Source: Brevundimonas sp. M20 (GTDB lineage: Bacteria > Pseudomonadota > Alphaproteobacteria > Caulobacterales > Caulobacteraceae). Taken from it: a stretch of DNA of 64,000 nt. Positions 8,835 to 17,063 of this stretch are shown here, one piece after another (the stretch's first letter is position 1; every line of letters starts with the position of its first letter). Location: contig NZ_CP041243.1 in NCBI RefSeq assembly GCF_006547065.1, forward strand, positions 3,251,349-3,315,348, in the 5' to 3' direction. A program made the position numbers and the translations under genes. The notes beneath the pieces are model-generated. The model was not told the origin of the DNA, did no database searches, and saw only the letters and a program-made list of their open reading frames with translations.

Positions 8835-11012
8835 GTGACCCTCCGCTCCCTTCTTCTGCTGTCCACCGCCGCCGGCGCCGCCCTGATCGCGGCCCCCGCC
8901 TTCGCGCAGGACGCCTCCTCGGCCGCCGAACTCGACGACGTCATCGTCACCGGCTCCCAGGTCCGCCAGGCCCCGGCCTATGCGGGCGGCCAGGTTGCGA
9001 CCGGCGGCCGCGTCGGCCTGTTCGGTTCGATGGATGTGATGGACACGCCCTTCTCCAGCACCGCCTATACGGAAGCGCTCGTCCGCAACCAGCAGGCCGT
9101 CAGCATCGGCGACGTACTTCAGAACGACCCGACCGTCCGCGTGTCCAAGGGCTTCGGCAATTTCCAGGAACTCTACGTCATCCGGGGCTTCCCCGTGTAC
9201 TCGGACGACATGACCTGGAACGGCTTGTACGGCGTTCTGCCGCGCCAGTTCGTAGCGGCTGAACTGGTCGAGCGCGTCGAGGTGTTCCGCGGCGCCTCGG
9301 CCTTCCTGAACGGCGCCGCTCCGGGCGGCACCGGCGTCGGCGGCGCCTTCAACCTGACGCCCAAGCGCGCCGGAGACCTTCCCCTGAACCGCGTCACTCT
9401 TGGCTGGGACGGTGGCGACGCCCTCTATGCCGCCGGCGACTTTTCGCGACGCTTCGGAGAGAGCGGCGAGTGGGGTGGCCGCCTGAACGTCGCCGCGCGC
9501 GACGGCGAAGGCTCCATCGACCGTCAGAACAGCGAGCTTCAGGTCATCGGCCTGGGCCTCGACCGTCGTGGCGACCGCGCCCGCTTCTCGGCTGACTTCG
9601 GCTGGCAGAACCACCGTATCGACGCGCCGCGCCCCAGCGTGACGCCCGCCTTCGGCAGCACGTCGCTCCCGACCGCCCCATCGGCGGACAGCAATTTCGG
9701 CCAGTCCTGGACCTATACGGATGAGGAACAGCTGTTCGGAGCCGTGCGCGGCGAGTTCGACCTGACCGACAACGTCACCGCCTGGGCGGCGATCGGCGGA
9801 CGCCGCGGCACGGAAGAGAACGTTCTGGCCAACCCCACGGCCCAGTCTGATGGAACGATCAGCGCCTATCGCTTCGACAACGTGCGTGAAGACACCGTCT
9901 GGTCGGGCGACATCGGCCTGCGCGCGGAACTCACGACCGGGCCGGTCGGCCACACGCTCGTGGCGTCGGCCTCGCAAGTGCAACTGAAGTCGCGCAATGC
10001 CTGGGCGGCGTCCGACTTCTCGGGCTTCGCCATGGGCACGCTCTACAACCCGACCCTTGTTCCGGCCCCGGCGGCCTCGATCCTGTCCGGCGACATGGAC
10101 GATCCGCACGTGACCGAGCGCGTGAAGACCTCCAGCTTCGCCGTCGCCGACATCCTGTCCTTCCTCGACGGTCGTTTGCTGGCGACGGTCGGGGCCCGCT
10201 ATCAGGAGATCGAGACCAGAACCTACGCCTATGCCGACGGCTCGGCCTACACGCCCTACACCGCCGATGCGGTGACCCCCGTCTTCGCGCTGGTCTACAA
10301 GCCGAGCGATACGATCTCGCTTTACGCCAACTACGCCGAAGCGCTGATCCCCGGAAAGATCGCGCCGGGCGTCGTCAACGGCGTGCCGGTGACCAACCCG
10401 GGGACGGTGCTGGATCCGTTCCGCGCTGAACAGGCCGAGGTCGGCGTGAAGTACGACGCCGGTTCGTTCGGCGGCACGCTGAGCGTCTTCCGCACCACCC
10501 TGCCGAGCGAGTCCTTCGACCCGGGCACGGGTGTCTACAGCTCGGGCGGCGAGCAGGAGAACAGGGGCGTCGAGCTGACCGTCTATGGCGAGCCCGTCGA
10601 AGGCCTGCGCCTGATCGGCGGCGCGACCTGGCTGGACGCCGAGGTCAAGCAGGCCCTGAACACCGCGCTGAACGGCAACTCGGCCATCGGCGTGCCGGAG
10701 TTCCAGATCAACGCCAACGTCGAGTGGGACGTGCCCGTCGTGAACGGCCTGACGCTGGAAGGCCGCGCGATCCACACCAGCTCGCAGCCCGCCAGCGCCG
10801 ACAACACGCTGGAGCTCGACAGCTGGACCCGGTTCGACGCGGGCGTCCGTTATGAGTTCGAGGCCGGTGACCGCCCACTGACCCTCCGCGCACGGGTCGA
10901 GAACCTGGCGGATGAGGATCAATGGGTGGCCGTCGGCGGCTATCCGGGCTCGAACTATCTGACGCTCGGCGCCCCGCGCACCTTCCGCCTTTCGATCTCC
11001 ACGGACTTCTGA
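8835..11012 (+). CDS. TonB-dependent siderophore-type outer membrane receptor
   Basis: A 725-residue outer-membrane beta-barrel gated by a plug and energised by TonB. GTG 8835 starts a clear signal peptide (TLRSLLLLSTAAGAALIAAP, cleavage after AFA-Q). It is followed by a TonB box (DDVIVTG) and a plug domain (about 60-190) containing VSIGDVLQNDPTVRV, ELYVIRGFPV and VERVEVFRGASAFLNG, typical of siderophore receptors. Barrel strands fill the remainder and the protein ends in the aromatic signature FRLSISTDF. An upstream in-frame start at 8709 would place the signal peptide internally, so it is rejected. It is the first gene of an operon with the PepSY protein, 5 bp downstream. The ligand cannot be read from sequence; ferric siderophore is the family default. 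Confidence 0.9.
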   Translation: MTLRSLLLLSTAAGAALIAAPAFAQDASSAAELDDVIVTGSQVRQAPAYAGGQVATGGRVGLFGSMDVMDTPFSSTAYTEALVRNQQAVSIGDVLQNDPTVRVSKGFGNFQELYVIRGFPVYSDDMTWNGLYGVLPRQFVAAELVERVEVFRGASAFLNGAAPGGTGVGGAFNLTPKRAGDLPLNRVTLGWDGGDALYAAGDFSRRFGESGEWGGRLNVAARDGEGSIDRQNSELQVIGLGLDRRGDRARFSADFGWQNHRIDAPRPSVTPAFGSTSLPTAPSADSNFGQSWTYTDEEQLFGAVRGEFDLTDNVTAWAAIGGRRGTEENVLANPTAQSDGTISAYRFDNVREDTVWSGDIGLRAELTTGPVGHTLVASASQVQLKSRNAWAASDFSGFAMGTLYNPTLVPAPAASILSGDMDDPHVTERVKTSSFAVADILSFLDGRLLATVGARYQEIETRTYAYADGSAYTPYTADAVTPVFALVYKPSDTISLYANYAEALIPGKIAPGVVNGVPVTNPGTVLDPFRAEQAEVGVKYDAGSFGGTLSVFRTTLPSESFDPGTGVYSSGGEQENRGVELTVYGEPVEGLRLIGGATWLDAEVKQALNTALNGNSAIGVPEFQINANVEWDVPVVNGLTLEGRAIHTSSQPASADNTLELDSWTRFDAGVRYEFEAGDRPLTLRARVENLADEDQWVAVGGYPGSNYLTLGAPRTFRLSISTDF

Positions 11013-11017
11013 TCCGG

Positions 11018-12121
11018 ATGAAGCCGGGCACGATCCGGGCGTGGAGCTGGGTGCATAAATGGTCGAGCCTCGTCTCGACCATTTTCCTGCTGATGCTCTG
11101 CATCACCGGGCTTCCGCTCGTCTTCACCCATGAGCTCGACCATGTCCTGCTCGGCCACGACGAGACGGCTCCCGTCTCCCGGGGCGCGGAGAAACTGAAC
11201 CTCGACCAGGTCCTGAACCTCGCCCTCGCCCGCAAGCCAGGCGAGGTTCCGGCCTTCATGAGTTTCGACGTCGAGCGCCCAGTGGTGAATGTCACCAGCA
11301 TCGACCCGAACGGCCCGGCCGACCGGTACAGCTTCCAGCCGATCAACCAGTTCACCGGCGAAGCCGCGCCACTCGTCGCCGGTCACCCGGTGATGGAGTT
11401 CATTCTCCAACTGCACACCGACATGTTCCTGGGGCTAGCGGGGATGCTGTTTCTCGGCGCCATGGGCCTGCTGCTGGTGGCGGCGCTGGTGTCAGGGGTG
11501 GTGCTCTACGCCCCCTTCATGCGACGCCTGCCCTTCGGAACCGTGCGGGCGACGAAGGCCGCGCGGACGCGGTGGCTCGACTATCATAACCTGCTGGGCG
11601 TGGTGACCGCCGCCTGGGTGCTGGTCGTGGGCGTGACCGGGGTGGTGAACACCCTCGCGGTGCCGATCATCGCCTACTGGAAGGATGACGCTCTCAAGGA
11701 ACTAATGGTCGCCTATGACGCCCCGGTCAGCCTGACGGAGCGCAGCTCCCTCAACGCCGCCGTCGAGCGCGCCAAACAGGCCCTGCCGGGCATGACGCTG
11801 CAGTTCGTCGCCTTCCCCGGCTCGACCTATTCGACCGACAACCACTATGCGGTCTTCTTCCACGGCGACACGCCGCTGACCGAGCATCTGACCACGCCCG
11901 CCCTGATCGACGCCCGCACCGGCGAACTGGCGGCGGTCGCGCCCGCCCCCTGGTATGTGAAGTCCCTGTCCCTGTCTCAGCCGCTGCATTTCGGCGACTA
12001 TGGCGGCCTGCCGCTGAAGATCCTCTGGGCCCTGCTGGATCTGGCGACCATCATCATTCTCGGCAGCGGGCTTTACCTGTGGTGGGTCAAGCATCGGTCG
12101 GCGAAACGCGGTGCGAAATGA
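11018..12121 (+). CDS. PepSY-associated transmembrane protein
   Basis: A 367-residue inner-membrane protein starting 5 bp after the receptor stop. The N-terminus (IRAWSWVHKWSSLVSTIF) with its WxHxW-type motif, the membrane helix ending ITGLPLVFTHEL, a large periplasmic loop, then paired helices around LFLGAMGLLLVAALVSGVVL and LVVGVTGVVNTLAVPII, and a C-terminal helix ending LYLWWVKHR define the PepSY_TM family. Members are commonly encoded beside ferric-siderophore receptors and are thought to act in reductive iron release or in electron transfer across the inner membrane. Conserved His residues in helices (HKW, LQLHTDMF, YHNL) could bind haem; this is inference. It overlaps the next gene by ATGA. 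Confidence 0.85.
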   Translation: MKPGTIRAWSWVHKWSSLVSTIFLLMLCITGLPLVFTHELDHVLLGHDETAPVSRGAEKLNLDQVLNLALARKPGEVPAFMSFDVERPVVNVTSIDPNGPADRYSFQPINQFTGEAAPLVAGHPVMEFILQLHTDMFLGLAGMLFLGAMGLLLVAALVSGVVLYAPFMRRLPFGTVRATKAARTRWLDYHNLLGVVTAAWVLVVGVTGVVNTLAVPIIAYWKDDALKELMVAYDAPVSLTERSSLNAAVERAKQALPGMTLQFVAFPGSTYSTDNHYAVFFHGDTPLTEHLTTPALIDARTGELAAVAPAPWYVKSLSLSQPLHFGDYGGLPLKILWALLDLATIIILGSGLYLWWVKHRSAKRGAK

Positions 12122-12303
12122 AGACCGGTCCGTTCAGCCTGAAGGTCATCTTCGCCGTTCCGCTGGTCGTCGCCTTCCTGTCCCTGATCGGGCTCGTCGG
12201 CGCCCTGCTCGGCGACGACGTCTGGGACTGGATCGGCTGGCTGGGTCTGGGGGCCTGTATCGCGGTGACGATCTGGGCGTTGATCGCCCGACGGGTTCGC
12301 TAG
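12118..12303 (+). CDS. Small two-helix membrane protein of the receptor/PepSY operon
   Basis: A 61-residue protein that begins within the PepSY stop codon (ATGA overlap), so translation is probably coupled. It has two hydrophobic segments (VIFAVPLVVAFLSLIGLVGA and WLGLGACIAVTIWALI) separated by GDDVWDWIG, and ends in RRVR, which suggests a cytoplasmic C-terminus. No function is recognised. Its position as third gene of the operon suggests an accessory role with the PepSY protein, such as a subunit of a membrane complex. It is followed by a converging gene 2 bp downstream of its stop. Confidence 0.7.
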   Translation: MKTGPFSLKVIFAVPLVVAFLSLIGLVGALLGDDVWDWIGWLGLGACIAVTIWALIARRVR

Positions 12304-12305
12304 CT

Positions 12306-12908
12306 CTAGGGCCGCGTGCCGATCCGTGACGGGTCGTCCGAACGCACCACGGACACCACGACGCCACACAGGTCCGACGCGGCTGTCGGACCGTGAACCC
12401 GGTCATCCACCGCATTGTCACGGCTGTCACCGAGCGCGAACCAGTGCCCTTCCGGCACAAGAACTTCAGGCGTGTCATCCAACATTTGGCCGTCCCCGAA
12501 GTCCGAGATTAGCCAGGACCGGCCGGAAGGCAGAGTTTCACGCCAGACAGAGACCTGCGGATACAACTGTTTCGATTGGTCCTCCGACATGGCGGCGGGA
12601 TCAACGCGCTCGCGTTTGACCGGCTGTCCATCGACATGGAGGACGCCGCCCATGACCTGAACCGTCTGTCCCGATCCCGCGACGACCCGCCTGAGCCACG
12701 GCTGACCTCGGGTGCGCGCAACCACGATGTCTCCCTGAACAGGCCGGGTTGTTCCGCAGACACCGCCGGGACGGTCGGCAAGCACGACATCCCCCTCCAG
12801 GAGGGTCGGCTCCATCGAACCGGAAGACACCCGATAAGCGTGATGCCCGGCAGGCACGAGCACAGGCTCCTCCGTCAGCAGGGCGAAAAGGAGCAGCGCG
12901 GCGATCAC
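12306..12908 (-). CDS. S26 signal peptidase I-like protein with substituted catalytic Lys
   Basis: A 200-residue protein with one N-terminal membrane helix (MIAALLLFALL) and the S26 boxes: SGSMEPTL with the nucleophile at Ser31, GDVVLADRP, and GHWFALGDSRDNAVDDRV near the C-terminus. Active signal peptidases carry Lys as general base in a (I/V)KRVVG-type box. Here the box reads WLRRVVAGSG, so the Lys is Arg73 (codon AGG at that place). Unless another Lys substitutes, the enzyme may be inactive or altered. Family members remove signal peptides or process pilin-like and conjugation proteins in the periplasm. It overlaps the dapF stop by ATGA and is probably co-translated with it. It is more likely a secondary paralogue than the housekeeping lepB. 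Confidence 0.8.
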   Translation of the reverse strand: MIAALLLFALLTEEPVLVPAGHHAYRVSSGSMEPTLLEGDVVLADRPGGVCGTTRPVQGDIVVARTRGQPWLRRVVAGSGQTVQVMGGVLHVDGQPVKRERVDPAAMSEDQSKQLYPQVSVWRETLPSGRSWLISDFGDGQMLDDTPEVLVPEGHWFALGDSRDNAVDDRVHGPTAASDLCGVVVSVVRSDDPSRIGTRP

Positions 12909-13738
12909 AGGTTCAACGCGCCCGTCCGCTCGACCTCCACCGGACCGGTCATGAAGACGTGATCACTGGCCTCGTCCCAGTCGATCAGCAGGCGGCCGCC
13001 ATCGACATCCACCGTGGCATGCCGACCGGTCACCCCCCGCCGCGCCGAGGCGACCAGAGCCGCGCAGGCGCCGGTGCCGCAGGCCTTGGTCAGACCCGCG
13101 CCGCGCTCCCACACCCGCAGGCGAATGTGATCCGGCGACAGGGCGTGGACGAAGCCGACATTAACCCCTTCAGGGAACATCGGGTGATGCTCGACCAGCG
13201 AGCCCGAGCCGCGCACGAAGCCGTCGTCCGGCGTCTCGCCGACAAAGAAGACCACATGCGGATTGCCCATCGAGACCGCGCCCGGCGTATGCAGCAGGGG
13301 GGCGTCGATGGGGCCGACCTGAAGCTCGATCCCTCGCGTGTCCATCTCCTCGGCCAGCGGCACCTGCTGCCAGTCCAGTCGGGGCACGCCCATGTCGACG
13401 GTCACCTGTCCGCCCGGCGCGCGGGTCGCCACGGTCGGACCACCGGCGGTGTCGATCACCACCCTGTCCTTGCCCGTGGACTCCATCAGCACCCAGCCGA
13501 CGCAGCGCAGGGCGTTGCCGCAGGTTTCGACCATCGTCCCGTCATTGTTCCAGACACGCATGAAGGCGTCGGCGCTATTGCTCGGTTCGATGGCGATCAG
13601 CTGGTCGCAGCCCTCGCCCGTCTGCCGGTCCGCGATGGCGCGCACCTGCTCAACCGTCGGCGAGAACGGGGTTGCGAGCGCATTGACGACGACGAAGTCG
13701 TTGCCGGCGCCGTTCATCTTGAGGAAGGGACGGGTCAT
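12905..13738 (-). CDS. dapF: Diaminopimelate epimerase
   Basis: Interconverts LL- and meso-diaminopimelate for lysine and peptidoglycan synthesis in the cytoplasm. The 277-residue product has the N-terminal signature FLKMNGAGNDFVVVNAL. Both catalytic cysteines lie in their usual contexts: Cys73 in ETCGNALRCV and Cys220 in TKACGTGACAALVAS. The substrate-binding GSLVEHHPMFPEGVNVGF is also present. ATG 13738 gives the standard start (MTRPFLKM); an in-frame ATG at 13750 would add four residues. The downstream signal-peptidase-like gene overlaps its stop. The gene is divergent from the ion channel, with about 60 bp between starts. Confidence 0.96.
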   Translation of the reverse strand: MTRPFLKMNGAGNDFVVVNALATPFSPTVEQVRAIADRQTGEGCDQLIAIEPSNSADAFMRVWNNDGTMVETCGNALRCVGWVLMESTGKDRVVIDTAGGPTVATRAPGGQVTVDMGVPRLDWQQVPLAEEMDTRGIELQVGPIDAPLLHTPGAVSMGNPHVVFFVGETPDDGFVRGSGSLVEHHPMFPEGVNVGFVHALSPDHIRLRVWERGAGLTKACGTGACAALVASARRGVTGRHATVDVDGGRLLIDWDEASDHVFMTGPVEVERTGALNL

Positions 13739-13798
13739 TACACTTCGCATATAGGGCCAGACTGGACCTGAGACGAGAGAACCGCGTTAAGCTGGGCC

Positions 13799-14662
13799 AT
13801 GACCACCACCGCACCTGCCCGGAAGACCGTCGGAAAAGCTGCTCGCAAGGCGGACAACGCTCCGCAATTCCCGGAGCCGCCGGCGCGGGGCGAGGGCCTG
13901 CGGCTGCGCGCCCGACTGCGCTACCTGTACCACGGCGCGTCCCCGCTGGCGGTGAAGTTCCGACTGGCTGTCATTGTCATCGACTTCGCCATCATCGCCT
14001 TCTTCCTCGCCGCACCGATCCTGCATGAGGCGGGGATCGTCTTCTATGTGATCGACTACATCATCGCCCTGATCCTCATCGCCGACCTGACCGGTCGGGC
14101 GTTGGCGCATACGGACATCAAGGACTGGCTCAAGAAACCCGCGACCTGGGTGGACCTGTTCGTGCTGGCCACCCTGCTGTTCCCTTACTGGCTGTTCAAC
14201 CTGGGCTTCCTGCGCTTGGTGCGCCTGTGGACCCTGCTACATTCCGAGTTTTTCTGGCGCACCATCGGACAGAAGTACGATGACACGCGTGTGGAGGAGG
14301 TCACCAAGGCTGTCGCCTCGCTGACCACCTTCATCTTCGTGGTCACGGGTTTCGTTTACACCAGCTTCCGGGGCGAGCATCCGGGCATCACCGGCTATCT
14401 GGACGCCCTGTATTTCACCATCGCCACCCTGACGACGACCGGCTTCGGCGACATCACCTTGCCGGGCAACTGGGGGCGGGTGCTGTCGATCTTCGTCATG
14501 CTGACCGGGATCACCCTGTTCCTGCGGCTGGCCCAGACCATCTTCCGCCCGCACAAGGTCAGCCACGATTGCCCCACATGCGGCCTGAAGAAGCACGACC
14601 CCGACGCCGTCCATTGCAAGGCCTGCGGCGAAATCCTGTGCATTCCGGACGAGGGCGCGTGA
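13799..14662 (+). CDS. Voltage-gated-like ion channel with C-terminal zinc ribbon
   Basis: A 287-residue inner-membrane protein. A basic, Pro-rich cytoplasmic N-terminus (1-50) precedes about six hydrophobic segments: about 52-74, 80-100, 116-135, a short S4-like LGFLRLVRLW, 172-190 and 226-245. A pore loop with filter TTTGFGD (212-218) matches the K+ channel TVGYGD class with conservative changes. The C-terminus carries two CxxC pairs (Cys258/261 and Cys273/276; CPTCG, CKACG) that form a likely zinc ribbon of about 25 residues. Ion selectivity is inferred from the filter. The zinc ribbon is unusual for a small prokaryotic channel and may be a ligand- or redox-responsive gate or an assembly element. 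Confidence 0.85.
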   Translation: MTTTAPARKTVGKAARKADNAPQFPEPPARGEGLRLRARLRYLYHGASPLAVKFRLAVIVIDFAIIAFFLAAPILHEAGIVFYVIDYIIALILIADLTGRALAHTDIKDWLKKPATWVDLFVLATLLFPYWLFNLGFLRLVRLWTLLHSEFFWRTIGQKYDDTRVEEVTKAVASLTTFIFVVTGFVYTSFRGEHPGITGYLDALYFTIATLTTTGFGDITLPGNWGRVLSIFVMLTGITLFLRLAQTIFRPHKVSHDCPTCGLKKHDPDAVHCKACGEILCIPDEGA

Positions 14663-14762
14663 CACCGCGCCGCATGACAAAGCCGTAACCTTTGTCCTCA
14701 ACGCCTTGCCGACCTTCCGCCCCCGGATAAGGTGCCGGCGACTTTTCCGGGGGAGTACCCAT

Positions 14763-16931
14763 ATGTTCCGTTCCGCCGCGCTCGCCGCGCTTCTCGCCAC
14801 TACCGCCCTTTCGAGCGCCGCCATGGCCCAGACCGCTCCCGCTTCCGCCAACGCCCCCTCGGGCTTCGCCACTTCAGACGCCGCCGATCCCTATCTGTGG
14901 CTGGAAGAGGTCGAGGGCGAGCGGGCGATGGAATGGGTCCGCGCCCACAATGAACATTCGCTCGGCGTTCTGCAGGGCGACCCCCGCTACGCCCAGCTGC
15001 ACGCCCAGGCGCTGGAGATCGTGCAGTCTCGCGACCGCATCCCCGGCGTCGGCTTCAACCACGACGGCACGCTGGACAATTTCTGGCAGGACGCCACCCA
15101 CGTGCGCGGCGTCTGGCGCACGACCACACTGGACAGCTATCGCACGGCCGAGCCCGTGTGGGAGACCATCCTCGACATCGACGCCCTGTCGACCGCCGAG
15201 GGAAAGAACTGGGTCTACAAGGGTGTGACCTGCCTGCCGCCGCAGGAGACGCGCTGCCTCGTCAGCCTGTCGGACGGCGGCAAGGACGCCGTCACGGTGC
15301 GCGAGTTCGACCGCGCCACCCGCACCTTCGTCGCCGACGGCTTCATCCTGCCGGAATCCAAGGGCGGGGCCTCTTGGATCGACGAGAACACCCTGCTGGT
15401 CTCGCGTGACTTCGGCGACGGCACCCTGACGGACTCGGGCTACCCGCGCACCGTCCGCCTCATGCGCCGCGGCCAGACGATCGAACAGGCCACGACCATC
15501 TTTGAAGGTCAGCAGACAGATGTTTCGGTCAACGCCTACACCCTGCGCAACGCCGACGGCGTGGTGAAGGCGACCCTGATCAACCGGGGGATCAACTTCT
15601 ACGAGGGTGAAACCTGGCGTCTGAACGCTGACGGCACGACGACCCAGCTGCAACTGCCGGCCAAGTCCAACATCAACGCCCTGGTGCAGGGCCAGCTGGT
15701 GGTCACCACCGATCAGGACTGGACCGCCCCCTCGGGGCAGGAGTTCAGGACCGGCGACGTCATCGCCTGGAACCTCGAGCAATGGCTGGCCAACCCGGCC
15801 ACGCCCGCGCAACTGATCATCCGCCCGACCGAGCGGGAAGCCATCGAAGGCATCACCGCGACCCGCAACAAGCTGGTCGTGGCCCTGTACGAAAACGTGC
15901 GCGGCTCGGTTTACGTCTACCAACCCAATCCCTCGGGCGAGTGGGCGCGGACCCGTCTGGACCTGCCGCAGAACGTCACGGTCGGCGTCGGTTCGGCCTC
16001 GGAACGGAACGATCAGGTCTTCGTCAGCGTCGCCGGCTATCTGAACCCGTCCAGCCTCTATCTGGCCGACGCCGCCACCGGTCAGGCCGATGTGGTGAAG
16101 TCCCTGCCCGCCAAATTCGACGCCACCGGCATGGTGGTCGAACAGTTCGAGGCCCGCAGCGCCGATGGCACGATGATCCCCTACTTCGTCGTCCATAAGG
16201 GCGACATGCCGATGGACGGCTCGAACCCGACCCTGCTGTACGGCTACGGCGGCTTCCAGAGCTCGCTGTTGCCCGGCTATTCGGCCACGGTCGGCAAGCT
16301 GTGGCTGGAGCGCGGCGGCGTCTATGTGATCGCCAACACCCGCGGCGGCGGCGAGTTCGGCCCCCGTTGGCACCAGGCGGCCCTGCAGGAGAACCGCCAG
16401 CGCGCCCACGAGGACTTCCAGGCCGTCGCCCTGGACCTCGAGGCCCGCAACATCACCTCGCAGCCCCGCCTCGGCATTATGGGCGGCTCGCAGGGCGGCC
16501 TGTTCATGGGCGCCATGCTGACCCAGCGCCCGGATCTCATCAACGGCGCGGTCATCCAGGTGCCCCTGTTCGACATGTTGCGCTTCCACAAGCTGCTGGC
16601 CGGCGCGTCGTGGATCGCCGAATACGGCAACCCGGACATTCCGGAACAGCGCGCCTGGATCGAGCAGTACTCGCCCTACCAGAACCTGCGCGCGGGCCAG
16701 CCCTATCCCGAGGTCTTCATCCACACCTCGACCAAGGACGACCGCGTCCACCCGGGCCACGCCCGCAAGGCGGCGGCGCGTCTGGAGGAGCTGGGCTATC
16801 CCGTCCTGTTCTATGAAAACACCGACGGCGGCCACGCCGCCGGCGCCAACCTGCAGGAGACGGCCCGCCGTCTGGCGCTGGAGTACACCTATCTGACCCG
16901 CCGCCTGATGGACTCTCCGGCGCAGCAATAG
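14763..16931 (+). CDS. Secreted S9 family prolyl oligopeptidase (copy 1)
   Basis: Serine peptidase that cleaves peptides, typically after proline, probably in the periplasm. ATG 14763, behind GGGGGA, gives a signal peptide (MFRSAALAALLATTALSSAA, cleavage near AMA-Q). The 722-residue product has the S9 layout: an N-terminal segment DPYLWLEEVEGERAMEWV, a seven-bladed propeller (about 100-440), and a C-terminal alpha/beta hydrolase with LLYGYGGFQSSLLPGY and NTRGGGEFGPRWHQAA. Candidate triad residues are Ser576 (GIMGGSQGGLF), Asp660 (STKDDRVHPGH) and His691 (TDGGHAAG). The nucleophile elbow has Gln where GGSNGG is usual. A second, similar gene follows in tandem after about 130 bp. Confidence 0.92.
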   Translation: MFRSAALAALLATTALSSAAMAQTAPASANAPSGFATSDAADPYLWLEEVEGERAMEWVRAHNEHSLGVLQGDPRYAQLHAQALEIVQSRDRIPGVGFNHDGTLDNFWQDATHVRGVWRTTTLDSYRTAEPVWETILDIDALSTAEGKNWVYKGVTCLPPQETRCLVSLSDGGKDAVTVREFDRATRTFVADGFILPESKGGASWIDENTLLVSRDFGDGTLTDSGYPRTVRLMRRGQTIEQATTIFEGQQTDVSVNAYTLRNADGVVKATLINRGINFYEGETWRLNADGTTTQLQLPAKSNINALVQGQLVVTTDQDWTAPSGQEFRTGDVIAWNLEQWLANPATPAQLIIRPTEREAIEGITATRNKLVVALYENVRGSVYVYQPNPSGEWARTRLDLPQNVTVGVGSASERNDQVFVSVAGYLNPSSLYLADAATGQADVVKSLPAKFDATGMVVEQFEARSADGTMIPYFVVHKGDMPMDGSNPTLLYGYGGFQSSLLPGYSATVGKLWLERGGVYVIANTRGGGEFGPRWHQAALQENRQRAHEDFQAVALDLEARNITSQPRLGIMGGSQGGLFMGAMLTQRPDLINGAVIQVPLFDMLRFHKLLAGASWIAEYGNPDIPEQRAWIEQYSPYQNLRAGQPYPEVFIHTSTKDDRVHPGHARKAAARLEELGYPVLFYENTDGGHAAGANLQETARRLALEYTYLTRRLMDSPAQQ

Positions 16932-16955
16932 GCCGACCGGTTCAGGGCCTCGAAG

Positions 16956-16981
16956 CGGTGGAGGGGTGTTCCGCTCCACCG
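16956..16981 (+). terminator. Hairpin between the two S9 peptidase genes
   Basis: CGGTGGAG (16956-16963) pairs with CTCCACCG (16974-16981) around a 10-nt loop, 25 bp after the first peptidase stop. A second hairpin follows with GACCATCC and GGATGGTC arms (about 17004-17023). There is no T-run. These may attenuate read-through between the tandem genes or simply mark independent transcripts. Confidence 0.4.
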
Positions 16982-17063
16982 TCTCCGGTCCTTGACCACC
17001 CCGACCATCCTGCGGATGGTCCCGCTCCCCCTTCCGGGGAGGAATAACGCGGAGTCTGTTTCG

